Assembly: GCA_963823435.1 (NCBI GenBank) | Contig: CAWGLN010000001.1 | Location: 1,116,001 to 1,180,000 of the forward strand | Reading direction: 5' to 3' | Length of the DNA stretch: 64,000 nt | DNA from: CAKZML01 sp963823435 | GTDB lineage: Bacteria; Pseudomonadota; Gammaproteobacteria; Steroidobacterales; BM003 | Part shown: piece after piece, positions 10,853 to 20,521 of the stretch | How positions within the stretch are numbered: position 1 is the stretch's first letter | How the letters are laid out: each line of letters starts with the position of its first letter | Translations under genes and position numbers: made by a program | Notes under the pieces: generated by a model | Seen by the model: only the letters and a program-made list of their open reading frames with translations | Database searches by the model: none | Told to the model about the DNA's origin: nothing

Positions 10853-11418
10853 AAAAGACAATTTTCGTGATGCTGGTATTAAGCCTGGGTCCCTGGCCTG
10901 TTTACGCGGCCAACGCGCCCCAGTCCACTTCGAAACCGGCTCCTCAGCCGTCAAAGGGCCCGGTAATCGAGGAATTCGGCCCATACCTGCCGCTGGCAGA
11001 TCCAGGCTTTGGTGTTCCGGTCAATCAGACGATGAATGTGGTCTTTGACGTGGCCAAGGCGCTGGACACGGGTCAGTTGAATCGTCACCTGGAGACCCCG
11101 GCACGTTTTCTGAATATGCACGCGGACGCCGGTCTGGAGCCGGAACGTATGCATCTTGCGGTAGTAGTGCATGGGCAGGCAACGCGGGACCTGCTGACCG
11201 ATGAGGCCTACCACCAGCGATTTGGCGTGGCCAACCCCAACCGGGCGCTTCTGGAAGCCCTGGCCGGTGCCGGAGTGGAAATTATCCTGTGCGGACAGAG
11301 CGCGGGCTTTGGAGGCTATAGTCGCAACGAATTTTTACCCCAGGTCAAAATGGCCCTGTCCGCGATGACGGCCCTGGTGGTATTGCAGGAGCAGGGTTAC
11401 CGGTTGATTGCTTTTTGA
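10849..11418 (+). CDS. Exported DsrE/DsrF-like protein
   Basis: The 189-residue product has a clear signal peptide (MKKTIFVMLVLSLGPWPVYA), a short Pro/Ser-rich linker, and a DsrE-like alpha/beta domain. The domain shows NVVFDVAKALDTG, MHLAVVVHGQATRDLL, NRALLEALAGAGVEIILCGQS and a final amphipathic stretch. The single Cys in IILCGQS lies where DsrE/YchN-type proteins often carry a functional cysteine. It is translationally coupled to the decarboxylase through an ATGA overlap. The family is associated with sulfur relay and sulfur oxidation in the cytoplasm. Here the signal peptide places it in the periplasm, where such members are common but poorly understood. The link to decarboxylation is unexplained. 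Confidence 0.75.
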   Translation: MKKTIFVMLVLSLGPWPVYAANAPQSTSKPAPQPSKGPVIEEFGPYLPLADPGFGVPVNQTMNVVFDVAKALDTGQLNRHLETPARFLNMHADAGLEPERMHLAVVVHGQATRDLLTDEAYHQRFGVANPNRALLEALAGAGVEIILCGQSAGFGGYSRNEFLPQVKMALSAMTALVVLQEQGYRLIAF

Positions 11419-11455
11419 TTTTGGGTTGGTCGTGCCAGGAACGATCGGTCCGCGA

Positions 11456-13444
11456 CTAGTCGAGCAAGCCGAAAAACCCTTTTTTCCGTTTCGCGTTTTG
11501 ATCAAATTCAGCGATCATTTCGGCTGACTGGTTCTGCTCGGCGATGGCCCGGGCAGTCAGCCTGTCCCGGTTACGCAAGTCGGCATCGGCTCCGGATTCG
11601 AGCAGGAATCGGACCAGCTCATGACGATCCGCCAGGGTGGCTTCGATCAGAGCTGTGTTGCCCAGTGAGTTACGTTGATCTATGTCAGCCCCCGCCGTTC
11701 AGCAAGGTGTCTGCCACGGCTCTTTGGCCAGCGCCGGCGGCAGCGAGTAACGCGGTGTTGCCCGCAGGCGTTTTCTGATTGATATCCGCCCCGGCCTTCA
11801 GCAGTGCGAGCAGACTCGTCCAGGCTGCCCTGGCTGGCCGCAATAACCAGCGGTGGAACACCCTGCTTGTCGGGCTGGTTTACGTTTGCGTTGCGCGTCG
11901 CCAGCGCGCTGACGCAGTCACCACAGTTGGATCGTGCGGCCAACCAGATTGCACTGCGTCCCATGCTGTCGGTCTGGTTGATGTCCGGGGTTTCCCTGGC
12001 CAGCCGGTTAACCATTGCAGGCCTGGCGTTTGTGCGGCCAGCATCAGCGCGTTCTGACCAGTTTCCGGGTTGGCACCGGGTTTGGCGAGGCGCCGGCTTC
12101 AAGCAGTGTATCCACCGTCTCCAGATTCCCGCTGACAATGGCCAGACTCAATGCGTTTTGCTGGTCCGCACCGGTGTGCGCGACATTGGCGCCGGCGTCG
12201 ATCAGCAATGCAGTCACCTCCTGGTTGCTATTCTTGGCAGCCCACATCAAAGGCGTATAGGCATTGTCTTGATGCGTATTGCATTGGCGCCCATGCTCAG
12301 CAGGATCCTGGTCGCATCTACCTGGCCAGCCCGGCTCGCCAGCGAAAGCGCGGTTTGCCCGACACCGTCGCGTCGTTCCAATTCGGCGGCATGTAGGCTG
12401 CAGCTGTCTGAATCTTGTCGCTGTCGCCACGCCAGGCCGCCGTCATCAGCGCCGTCCATTGCGCCTCGTCGCCAGCACCGGCCACAGCGGCTGGGACCAC
12501 CGGACTGGTCCCGGCGGTGAGCTGGTCACCGTGTTTGACCAGCCAGTCGGACAGAGCGGCGTAGCCACGGGCCTTGGCGGTGTCGGCCGCAGTCCAGCCA
12601 CGCTCGTTGCGCAGCTTCATGCCCGCCTTGGCCTCTACAAGTTGTCTTACCATGACCTCGCTGTTCAGGCCCGCAGCCAGGATCAAGGGGGTGTTGCCGG
12701 AAGAGTCCCGGATATCCGGGTTGGCATTATGCGCCAGCAAGGTACGCCAAGTACTTCGGTTTGACCGGCTCTCACCGCGGCAAGTAAAGGGGCATCCCCG
12801 TAACTGTCTTGGGCATCCGGGTTGGCTCCGTGGTCGAGCAACAAGTGGAGTATGACCAGGTCCCCGGAGCTGGCCACGTCCAGCAAGGCGGTGCGGCCAT
12901 GGGCATCCACCCCATCCACCGGTGCGCCAGAGTCCAGCAGTTGCTGGACCAGGGTGCTGTTTCCCTGCAACACCGCGCTCAGCAATACGCCCGGACCAAC
13001 ATCAGCCGCCGCGGAGTTTGCCGGCTCATTCAAATCAAGCTGCCCCAGCCTGGCGGCAGCCTCGACCACGCCCTGTTGTGCGGCGGCGGTGTACCAGTAT
13101 CTTGCCTGCGCCGGGTCTGCCTCGACCATGGAGCCGGTTTCGTAGGCCAGGCCTAATTGGTACTGGGCGCGCCCGAAGCCGCCAGTGGCAGAGGCGTTGA
13201 GCAAGCGCAGAAATTCTTGCAGATCCTGCTTGACGCCGCGTCCGGATCGATACAGCGAGGCCAGTTGATACTGTGCCTCCGCATTGCCCTCGGCCGCTAG
13301 CGGCTGCAGCAATTCCGAGGCCTGCTGGTATTGCCGCATACGGATTGCGGTGGCCGCCTGCTCCAGTTCGGGACTCTCCTGGGCCTGGGCGGGAATGCTT
13401 GTTGTAGCGGCAACAAGCAGGCCGATCAGGACCAGCGTGGTCAA
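11456..13444 (-). pseudogene. Exported Sel1-repeat/ankyrin-repeat protein, frame broken
   Basis: The N-terminal part (12683-13444) is intact. It has a signal-like segment ending SIPAQA, two or three Sel1/TPR-like repeats (AEGNAEAQYQLASLYRSGRG; FGRAQYQLGLAYETG), and then ankyrin repeats (GRTALLDVASSGDLVILHLLL, DHGANPDAQD). Ankyrin repeats continue through at least four other frame segments (NPDIRDSSGNTPLILAA; YTPLMWAAKNSNQEV) down to a basic tail ending GFFGLLD with TAG at 11456. Breaks lie near 12745, 12400, 12260, 12040 and 11690. The raw start is TTG 13444. An ATG at 13472 in another frame would give a better signal peptide (MFRRRIL...) if one base is corrected. Periplasmic protein-protein scaffolding is the likely role. 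Confidence 0.65.
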
Positions 13445-13496
13445 ATTAGTGCAGTATGCGTCTGCGGAACATAATTATTTTGGTCTTGAGGGAGGT

Positions 13497-14817
13497 TCAG
13501 GCGGTACCGAATTTGGCTTCTACTTGCACGCCAACCTTTTTCAGGAAGGGTGTGGGGAGTATACCGCCTGCGCAGACGATTACCGCATCGTTGGGGATCT
13601 TGATTTCGCGCTCATTGTGCTGCATCAGTACATGCTTCTCCCCAATCGACTTTACCTGGGAGCTCATTAATACCAACATTCGCCTGGAGTTTTTTGCGTT
13701 CTCAACTCCCTCGCGATTGCGCTGCTTGGCACGCGAGAAAGCTTCTGAACGGTAACTGATCGTGACCCGGGTTCCGGGCTGCTCGGACAGGCTCAGGGCC
13801 GCCTCAAGCGCACTATCGCCTCCGCCTACCACGAGCACGTTTTTACCCTTGAACTGTTCCGGGTCGATCAGTCGATACATGACCTTGTTTTGATCTTCGC
13901 CCGGGACCCCCAGTGTTCTCGGCGTACCCCGGCGACCTATCGACAGCAGCACTGTTCGGGTTCGGTATTGGCCCAGGGAAGAAGTCACCACGAAACCCTT
14001 GCCATCGGGAGTGATGTCTTCCACCCGCTCGCTATAGTTAATGGAGACACCTGTCTTTGCCTCTACTCCCTGCCAGAACCCCAGCAATTCCTCCTTGCTG
14101 GTATCCCGGAATTTGACCTTGCCGTACAGCGGCAGATTTACCGGTGCGGTCATGACCAGCTTGCCCCGGGGATAGTGCGCGACGGTGCCGCCCAGGGTGT
14201 CCTGCTCCAGGGTCTTGTATTTCAGACCATGAGACTTGGCGGCAAGAGTGGCGGAGAAGCCGGACGGGCCCGCGCCCACGATCACCACGTCGTATTCGTA
14301 GTCTGACTGATTTCCTGCGACGGTCCTTTATTGAGTCCATAGCCTGGCGACCCTGCTCGATTGCGTTGCGGATCAGCCCCATGCCGCCGAGTTCGCCGGC
14401 GATAAAAATGCCAGGCTGTGAGGTTTCGAAATTCGACCCCAGCAACGGAATATCAACGCCACGGGTCTCGGTGCCAAAAACGAGGGTAATGGCGTTTACC
14501 GGGCAGGCGGTTTTGCAGGCGCCGTGGCCTATGCAATCAGATGGCGATACCAGGTGAGCTTTCTCGCGTATCAGGCCAAGCACGTGGTGATGAGGTTGTT
14601 CAGGGCAGGCGCTGATGCAGGAGCCGCAGCCGATGCAAAGGGTGTGGTCCACCAGCGGGTGCAGGGAGGCGGGCTCCAACAGGCCCGCGTCCTCGGCAGC
14701 CTTTCGTGCCCGGATAGTGGCCTCGAGTTTGCGAGACCGCGATTTGCGGTAATAGCCCAGCAATCCCAGCAAGGGAATGCCGTAGATAATCAGCGTTATT
14801 ACCGAGTCGTTCGTCAA
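13497..14817 (-). CDS. Membrane-anchored 2x[4Fe-4S]/FAD-NAD(P) oxidoreductase, one frame break
   Basis: A TTG start at 14817 gives an N-terminal transmembrane segment (VITLIIYGIPLLGLLGYY) with a basic cytoplasmic flank. A bacterial two-cluster ferredoxin domain follows, with CIGCGSCISACPEQ and CIGHGACKTACPVN. After FIAGELGGMGLIRNAIEQG comes a single break near 14315, then a thioredoxin-reductase-like flavoprotein with FAD loop VIVGAGPSG, NAD(P) loop VVGGGDSALEAALSL and a terminal CAGGILP. No redox-active CxxC of true thioredoxin reductases is present. The architecture resembles YpdA/TrxR-like ferredoxin fusions. It is transcribed divergently from the multiheme operon and could pass electrons between NAD(P)H and the membrane cytochrome. 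That role is inference from position. Confidence 0.75.
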
Positions 14818-15451
14818 TGCCTGGAATTCCCTGTTTGATCATTCTCAATTGGATTCGTGAACGCCCACGGCACCGGCCCGCAACGGTCGTTGCGCATCAT
14901 TATGTTACATGAGCGAAAACAGAGGAACATTCTGCCCTTTTCACAGAAATTCGTCGTGATGGGTTTCACAGTGTCAGGAGCCCGCCCGAATCCTCGGTGA
15001 ATCCCCCTGGTTTGCCTGTCGCCGGGCATTCTGACGACCATCAGCCCCAGGTCTCCGATTTGGCGGCGAACTTCGGTTTCGGGCTGGAATAGCCGTCTGA
15101 AAATGGCGACAGGTGCGCCGGCCTGTCGCAGCCGCTAGGATTGCTTCTCGTGTTGAAAACACCTTGGCCCGTCAAGAAGAAGAAATCAGACGTTGTTCAA
15201 AGTGAAGAAGTGAAGCCCTGGAGCTTTTTTGCAATTGATGCCGCAGAAAAGGGGGTTTCAGCAAAAAATACGCAGAAAATTGCCGGAACTGGATTTTTTT
15301 GGATTGAGTCACATTACTGTGCCCGGAATACAGGCACAGTTTAGGCTGAACATAATCATCGCAAGTCCCGTGTGAGTTACCAGTTAGTCATTAGGTTGAC
15401 TCGCCGGCTTCAACAAGAATCGAAAATTAACATACTGAGTGGTTGCTATCT
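14818..15451. other. Divergent intergenic region between the oxidoreductase and cytochrome operons
   Basis: The 634 bases contain no convincing gene. A 67-codon plus-strand frame at 15141-15344 lacks a family match and a ribosome-binding site. The half next to the cytochrome operon is AT-richer than its surroundings and carries the inverted repeat at 15316-15340. This is the natural place for promoters and operators of both divergent units. Confidence 0.5.
15316..15340. promoter_or_regulatory. Perfect 8-bp inverted repeat upstream of the cytochrome operon
   Basis: ACTGTGCC (15316-15323) and GGCACAGT (15333-15340) are exact reverse complements with a 9-base spacer. The repeat lies about 110 bases before the first cytochrome-operon start. 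It has no trailing T-run, so an operator for a dimeric regulator or an mRNA leader hairpin is likelier than a terminator. Confidence 0.4.
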
Positions 15452-16375
15452 GTGAGTACGACAGCCGCACATATCGAGTCCGGGGTCGGCCCATCCAAGG
15501 GCCAAGCAGTTGTGGGCCCACGTGAAAAACGATCATGGCGTTCGCGCCTGAGTCGTGCAGGCCTGGGTTACGGGCTGGCACTGCTGGCCATTGCGGTGGG
15601 TTTCAAGGTCAGCGAGGGATACTTCCTGACCGCCGAGTCTGGCCTGGGCTATGCGCTGGGAATTATCGGCGGTAGTTCGATGCTGGCCCTGCTGCTATAT
15701 CCCTTACGCAAACGCTACCGGGTCATGCGCTTTCTTGGTTCGGTAAGCATCTGGTTCAAGGCCCACATGTTTCTCGGTGTGTTGGGCCCGATCCTGATCC
15801 TCTATCACGCAAGTTTCCAGATGGGGTCAACCAACAGTTCGGTGGCCATGGTGTGCATGCTGATGGTTGCGGGAAGCGGTGTTATCGGACGTTACCTGTA
15901 CGGCAAGATTCACAATGGCATGTATGGCCGACGCATGAGTCTCGAAGAGTTGCGCGGCGAAGCAGCCAGCAACCATAAGAACAATGGTACCGGCCTGGGC
16001 CTGCTTCCCGGCCTGATGACCGAGCTTGAACGGCTGGAAAAGGATTTGATGGAGCCTGACAGTGGCCTGCTGGTCGCGCTGAATCCGTTCCTGGCAGGTT
16101 TGCGAGCACGGCTGATGCAGTGGCGGTTTGGCCGCACTGCCAGCGCCCTGATCGCCCGGCTGTCCCTGGAGAGGGCCGTGGTGGCCCAACATGCCCCGAA
16201 TCTCAAGATTGCGGCCTTGCGGTATGGCGAGCGACGCTTGCAGGCAGCCCGCCGGGTGGCCCAGTTCCAGCTTTTCGAAAAGGCCTTTTCTCTTTGGCAT
16301 GTACTTCACTTTCCGATATTTCTGATGATGGTGCTTACCGCAATCGTGCACGTGGTTGCGGTGCATATGTATTGA
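15452..16375 (+). CDS. b-type cytochrome-like integral membrane protein
   Basis: GTG at 15452 gives about 307 residues; a TTG nine bases upstream is an alternative. After a basic N-terminal region come about five hydrophobic segments: LGYGLALLAIAVGF, ALGIIGGSSMLALLLYPL, MFLGVLGPILILYHASF, VAMVCMLMVAGSGVIG, and a C-terminal helix with IFLMMVLTAIVHVVAV. Histidines at the ends of the third and last helices (AHMFL / LYHASF; LWHVLHF / IVHVVAVH) are placed as ligands for one or two b hemes across the bilayer. A soluble helical stretch lies between helices 4 and 5. No exact family is recognised. As the first gene of a multiheme operon it would move electrons between the quinone pool or the divergent flavoprotein and the periplasmic cytochromes. 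Confidence 0.7.
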   Translation: MSTTAAHIESGVGPSKGQAVVGPREKRSWRSRLSRAGLGYGLALLAIAVGFKVSEGYFLTAESGLGYALGIIGGSSMLALLLYPLRKRYRVMRFLGSVSIWFKAHMFLGVLGPILILYHASFQMGSTNSSVAMVCMLMVAGSGVIGRYLYGKIHNGMYGRRMSLEELRGEAASNHKNNGTGLGLLPGLMTELERLEKDLMEPDSGLLVALNPFLAGLRARLMQWRFGRTASALIARLSLERAVVAQHAPNLKIAALRYGERRLQAARRVAQFQLFEKAFSLWHVLHFPIFLMMVLTAIVHVVAVHMY

Positions 16376-16384
16376 GACCAATCC

Positions 16385-17969
16385 GTGAGAACCGGGAGAG
16401 CCACAAATGCCAGTTGGATTGCAGTCGTGACATTGATGGCAGCCATGTATGTGCCGCCATCTGCGCATGCCCAGATTCTTGAGCGCATGCTTATGCCCGG
16501 TCCACTGGTCCAGGGCCACGCCGAATTTGAAAAAGACTGTAGCGCCTGCCATACCTCCTTTAGCAAGGAAAATCAGACCGGTCTGTGCCTGGACTGTCAC
16601 GAGGATGTAGCCAAAGACGTAGATGCCAAAACGGGTTTCCACGGGAGAAACCCCAGGATCAGCGGCAGGGAATGCGTCAACTGTCATACCGAGCATGACG
16701 GCCGCAACGGAATCATCTCACCAGTGACCAATTCATCCTTTCGGCACGAATTTACCGACTTTCCGCTGGAAGGCGCGCACCTGTCCACCGCCTGCGACGA
16801 GTGCCACGTATCGGACAAGCCGCGCCGCGAGGCGTTACACGAATGTGTCGACTGCCACCGTACCCGGGACGCGCACGACGGTCGATTGGGAGAGGACTGC
16901 GCCCAGTGCCACGGCCCTGAGGATTGGCAGCAGAGCCTGTTTGACCATGGCGTGGACACGGATTTTCGGCTTGAAGGCGGTCATGCCCAGGTAAGCTGCG
17001 TGGGCTGTCATGGCGCGGAAACCCACGAAGATACGCCCTCGGAATGCGTCTCCTGTCATCTCCGGGACGACACGCACGCGGGAGTGAACGGACGCGAGTG
17101 CCAGCGCTGCCACGCCACTGAGGAATGGAAGACGGTCAAGTTTGATCACACCCGGGACGGGCACTGGGAACTGCTTGGCAAGCACGCGGACGTCAGCTGC
17201 AATTTCTGTCATACCGTGTCGCTCACCAACCCTGATCTGAAGAATTCCGAGTGCGTCACCTGCCATCGCAGTGACGATGCTCACCAGGGCAAGAACGGTG
17301 AGATCTGCCAGGACTGCCACGGTAACGCCAGCTGGAAGGAAAGCAAGTTTGATCACACGGTGAGTACCGAATTTCCTCTGCGCGGCACGCATGAACAACT
17401 GCAATGTGTGGCCTGCCACCGTGGATCAATGAATGAAGAACTGCCGGTCACCTGTTTTGGCTGCCACCAGAATTCTGATGTTCACCAGGGTAGTGAGGGT
17501 GAGCGCTGTGAGAGTTGCCACAATGATCAGGGTTGGCTGGGCGGGATTCGCTTTGACCACGATTTATCCAGCTTCCCCTTGATTGGATATCACGCGGTGG
17601 TTCCATGTGAGGCTTGTCATCTGGACAAGCGCTTCAACGACACCGCGGCAGACTGTATGGATTGTCACAGCAGGAGTGATGTTCACCGCGGCAGTCTGGG
17701 TGATCAGTGTGGTACCTGCCACAACCCCAATGGCTGGGGCTTTTGGACTTTCGATCACACTACCCAGACGGATTTTGTGCTGGCGGGACGCCCACGAGGG
17801 CCTGGCGTGCGTCATGTGCCACAGTGCCGAGGGCAACGGCGCCTGGGAGACTTCCAGCGATTGCGGGAGTTGTCACCGCAAGAATGACAAGCATGACGGC
17901 CGCTTTGGGAAGAATTGCAGTCAGTGCCATAACAGTATCAGTTTCAGTGAAGTGAGGCGCATGCAATGA
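16385..17969 (+). CDS. 21-heme c-type cytochrome, exported, one frame break
   Basis: GTG at 16385 starts a signal peptide ending PPSAHA. The first frame carries 18 CxxCH motifs, from CSACH to CGTCH. After a one-base break at about 17785 (in FVLAG), the second frame adds CVMCH, CGSCH and CSQCH, for 21 in about 528 residues. Units repeat as F-x-L-x-G-x-H...CxxCH...CxxCH-x-x-D-x-H-x-G...CxxCH...W...FDH, giving extra histidines for bis-His ligation of closely stacked hemes. It ends with TGA overlapping the next ATG (ATGA). A periplasmic electron wire is the likely role. No lipobox is present, so it is probably soluble or barrel-bound. Confidence 0.85.
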
Positions 17970-20351
17970 CCAGGATTGTGACGAAATTGGGGTTGCTTGG
18001 GCGGTGCCTGTTACCGCTGGCATTGGCTGTCATGTGTCAGGATGGTCTTGCCGCATTGCCTGTCGGTTCGTCATTTAATCACCTGGCCACCGGCTTCGAA
18101 CTGGTCGGCGCCCATTTGCGATCCGACTGCGAAACCTGTCATGTCGGTGGACGTTTCCAGGGCACACCCAGGGAATGCGCAGCCTGTCACCAGCAGGGCG
18201 GTTACATCGTCGCTACCGCTCCCCCGGTCGACCACATACAGTCCAGCAACGTCTGTGAGGATTGCCATGGCAGCAATTTCTGGTCGCCCGTAATCAGGGT
18301 GGATCACCTGCAGGTCCAGGGATCCTGTCTTAATTGTCACGACGGCGTGACCGCCCCGGGCAAATCTGCCACCCATTTGGTGACAACGGAGCCTTGCGAG
18401 GTTTGTCACAGTACGCTCGCCTGGAGTCCGGCGGGATTTGACCATTCCGGCATCAGCGGAAACTGTGCCAGCTGTCATAACGGCGTGAGCGCTACCGGCA
18501 AGAATTCTACCCATATTCAGTCGACCCAGGTTTGTGAGAGTTGCCATAGTACGACCCTGTGGGTACCGGTCACGCGTGTGGATCATTTTGAAGTTCAGGG
18601 TTCCTGCGCGGCTTGTCACGACGGGGTGATCGCTATTGGCAAGAACACCAATCATGTCACCAGCCAGGAAACCTGTGACGACTGCCACAGCACCAATGCC
18701 TGGGTGCCGGCAAATTTTGATCATGTGGGCATCGCGGGCAACTGCGAAAGCTGCCATAACGGCGCACAGGCCACGGGCAAGGGCAGCAGACATTTACGGA
18801 CCACGCCGAATTCCTGCGACGCCTGCCATGGTACGAGCCAGTGGACCCCCGCTACCCGGGTGGACCACTTCGAGGTGCTGGGCACCTGCGCGAGCTGCCA
18901 CGACGGCGTAACCGCCGCTGGCAAGAACACCGACCACATCGCCAGCCAGGAGACCTGCGACGACTGCCATACCACCGATGCATGGACACCGGCGAATTTT
19001 GATCACGTGGACATCGCGGGCAACTGCGAGAGCTGCCATAACGGCGTGCAGGGCACGGGCAAGGGTGCGGATCATATCCAGACTACGGCCAACACCTGCG
19101 AAGCCTGTCACAGCACGACCCTGTGGACTCCGGTCACACGGGTGGATCACTTCGAGGTGCTGGGTACCTGTGCGAGCTGCCATGACGGTCGTCATCGCCG
19201 GCGGCAAGAATACAGACCACATCCCCAGTCAGGAAACCTGCGACGACTGCCATACGACCAATGCCTGGCTGCCGGCGAATTTCAATCATGTGAATATCGT
19301 TGGCAATTGCGTGAGTTGTCACGATGGTGTGATTTCTACCGGAAAGGATATGGGTCACATCCAGAGTTCGGATGTATGCGAGGCCTGCCATGTCACTACC
19401 TTGTGGGTCCCCGTGCTGCGAGTTGACCACGTCGAGGTGATTGGTAGTTGCGCCGCCTGCCACGACGGGGTGATTGCGACCGGCAAGACGCCTGATCATT
19501 TTTCCAGCCCGGAAACCTGTGACGATTGTCATACCACCAATGCCTGGCTACCCGCGAATTTTGACCATGCCAACGTGACAGGCAACTGTGTGAGTTGCCA
19601 CGATGGTGCAACGGCCACTGGCAAGGGCAACACCCACATACAGAGCACCGTCATGTGCGAGGCCTGCCATAACACTACCTTGTGGATACCCGCGACCCGG
19701 GTGGACCACGCGGAAGTCTTGGGCACCTGCGCCGCCTGTCATGACGGGAGAACCGCGACCGGCAAGCACATTACACACGTTCCCAGCGCCGATACCTGTG
19801 ATGACTGCCATACCTCCAATGCGTGGCTCCCGGCGGTGTTCGATCACGCCGCAGTGGTCCCGGGGACATGCGCTACCTGTCACAACGGTAGCACCGCAAC
19901 GGGCAAGGGAACCGCTCACATTGCGACCACCGGGGAATGCGACTTGTGTCATTCCACCGTGGCCTGGGTGCCCGCGACCTTTGATCACAACACCGTGACC
20001 GGATCCTGTCTGAATTGTCACAACGGCATCACCGCCACCGGTAAGAACAGCGGTCATTTCGTGACCAACCGGGACTGCAACTACTGCCATACCTCGGATT
20101 TCTGGGTGCCAGATATTTTTGCGCATATGTCAGCCGGCTATCCCGGGGAGCACCGCAGAGCGCTGGATTGCACGGATTGCCATGGCGGGAATTCCGAAAT
20201 GGTGACCTGGTCAGCTCCGGCCTATGCGCCCTTCTGCGCCGGTTGTCACGCCAATGACTACAAGGCCAGTGTAGATAAGCACCGGGGTCTGTCCAACGAT
20301 CGGAACTGTGGTGAGAGCGGTTGTCACCGCGTCTCTTCAAACGAGTGGTGA
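17966..20351 (+). CDS. About 32-heme repetitive c-type cytochrome, exported, one frame break
   Basis: ATG at 17966 overlaps the previous stop. A signal peptide (LLPLALAVMCQDGLAA) is followed by 31 CxxCH motifs across two frames, joined by a one-base correction near 19188 at CHDG/VIAGGK. Near the C-terminus, CGESGCH (20307-20327) is a CX4CH site and a possible 32nd heme. The reconstructed length is about 795 residues. The body consists of alternating 46- and 47-residue two-heme units of the form H-I-x-S...CxxCH...W-x-P...DH...G-x-CxxCH-x-G...GK. The shorter unit is one variant and the longer (RVDHFEV) the other. Such giant cytochromes are usually cell-surface or filament-forming conductors in extracellular electron transfer. 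Surface location is inferred. Confidence 0.85.
18225..20085 (+). repeat. Coding tandem repeats of about 140 bp (super-repeat about 279 bp) in the 32-heme cytochrome gene
   Basis: Alternating units of 46 and 47 codons encode two heme sites each. Neighbouring units between about 18.6 and 19.2 kb are nearly identical at the nucleotide level, for example in the GTGGATCACTTCGAGGT and AACTGCGAGAGCTGCCATAA segments. This points to recent duplication or gene conversion. The repeats are a natural spot for copy-number change and for mis-assembly. Confidence 0.8.
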
Positions 20352-20521
20352 TCGGGAATCCATGCCTATGAATCTTCAACACACACAGCATGCTTCTCCG
20401 GGTTGTCTCAAATTCGCACGTGGCACGACCACTTGCTCGCATACCGGTCATAGAACGTTGGACGGTAATGCTACAACCGCGGTGACCCTCCTTTTGGGTC
20501 GGGTGCACAAGGTGAGTGGCA

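Noticed and set aside
15141..15344. 67-codon frame in the divergent gap
   Set aside because: No ribosome-binding site, no domain, and it overlaps the inverted repeat region.
18225..20085. Regularly spaced repeats that could look like a CRISPR array
   Set aside because: The repeats are in frame, encode heme sites, and the 'spacers' are conserved as well; no cas genes are near.
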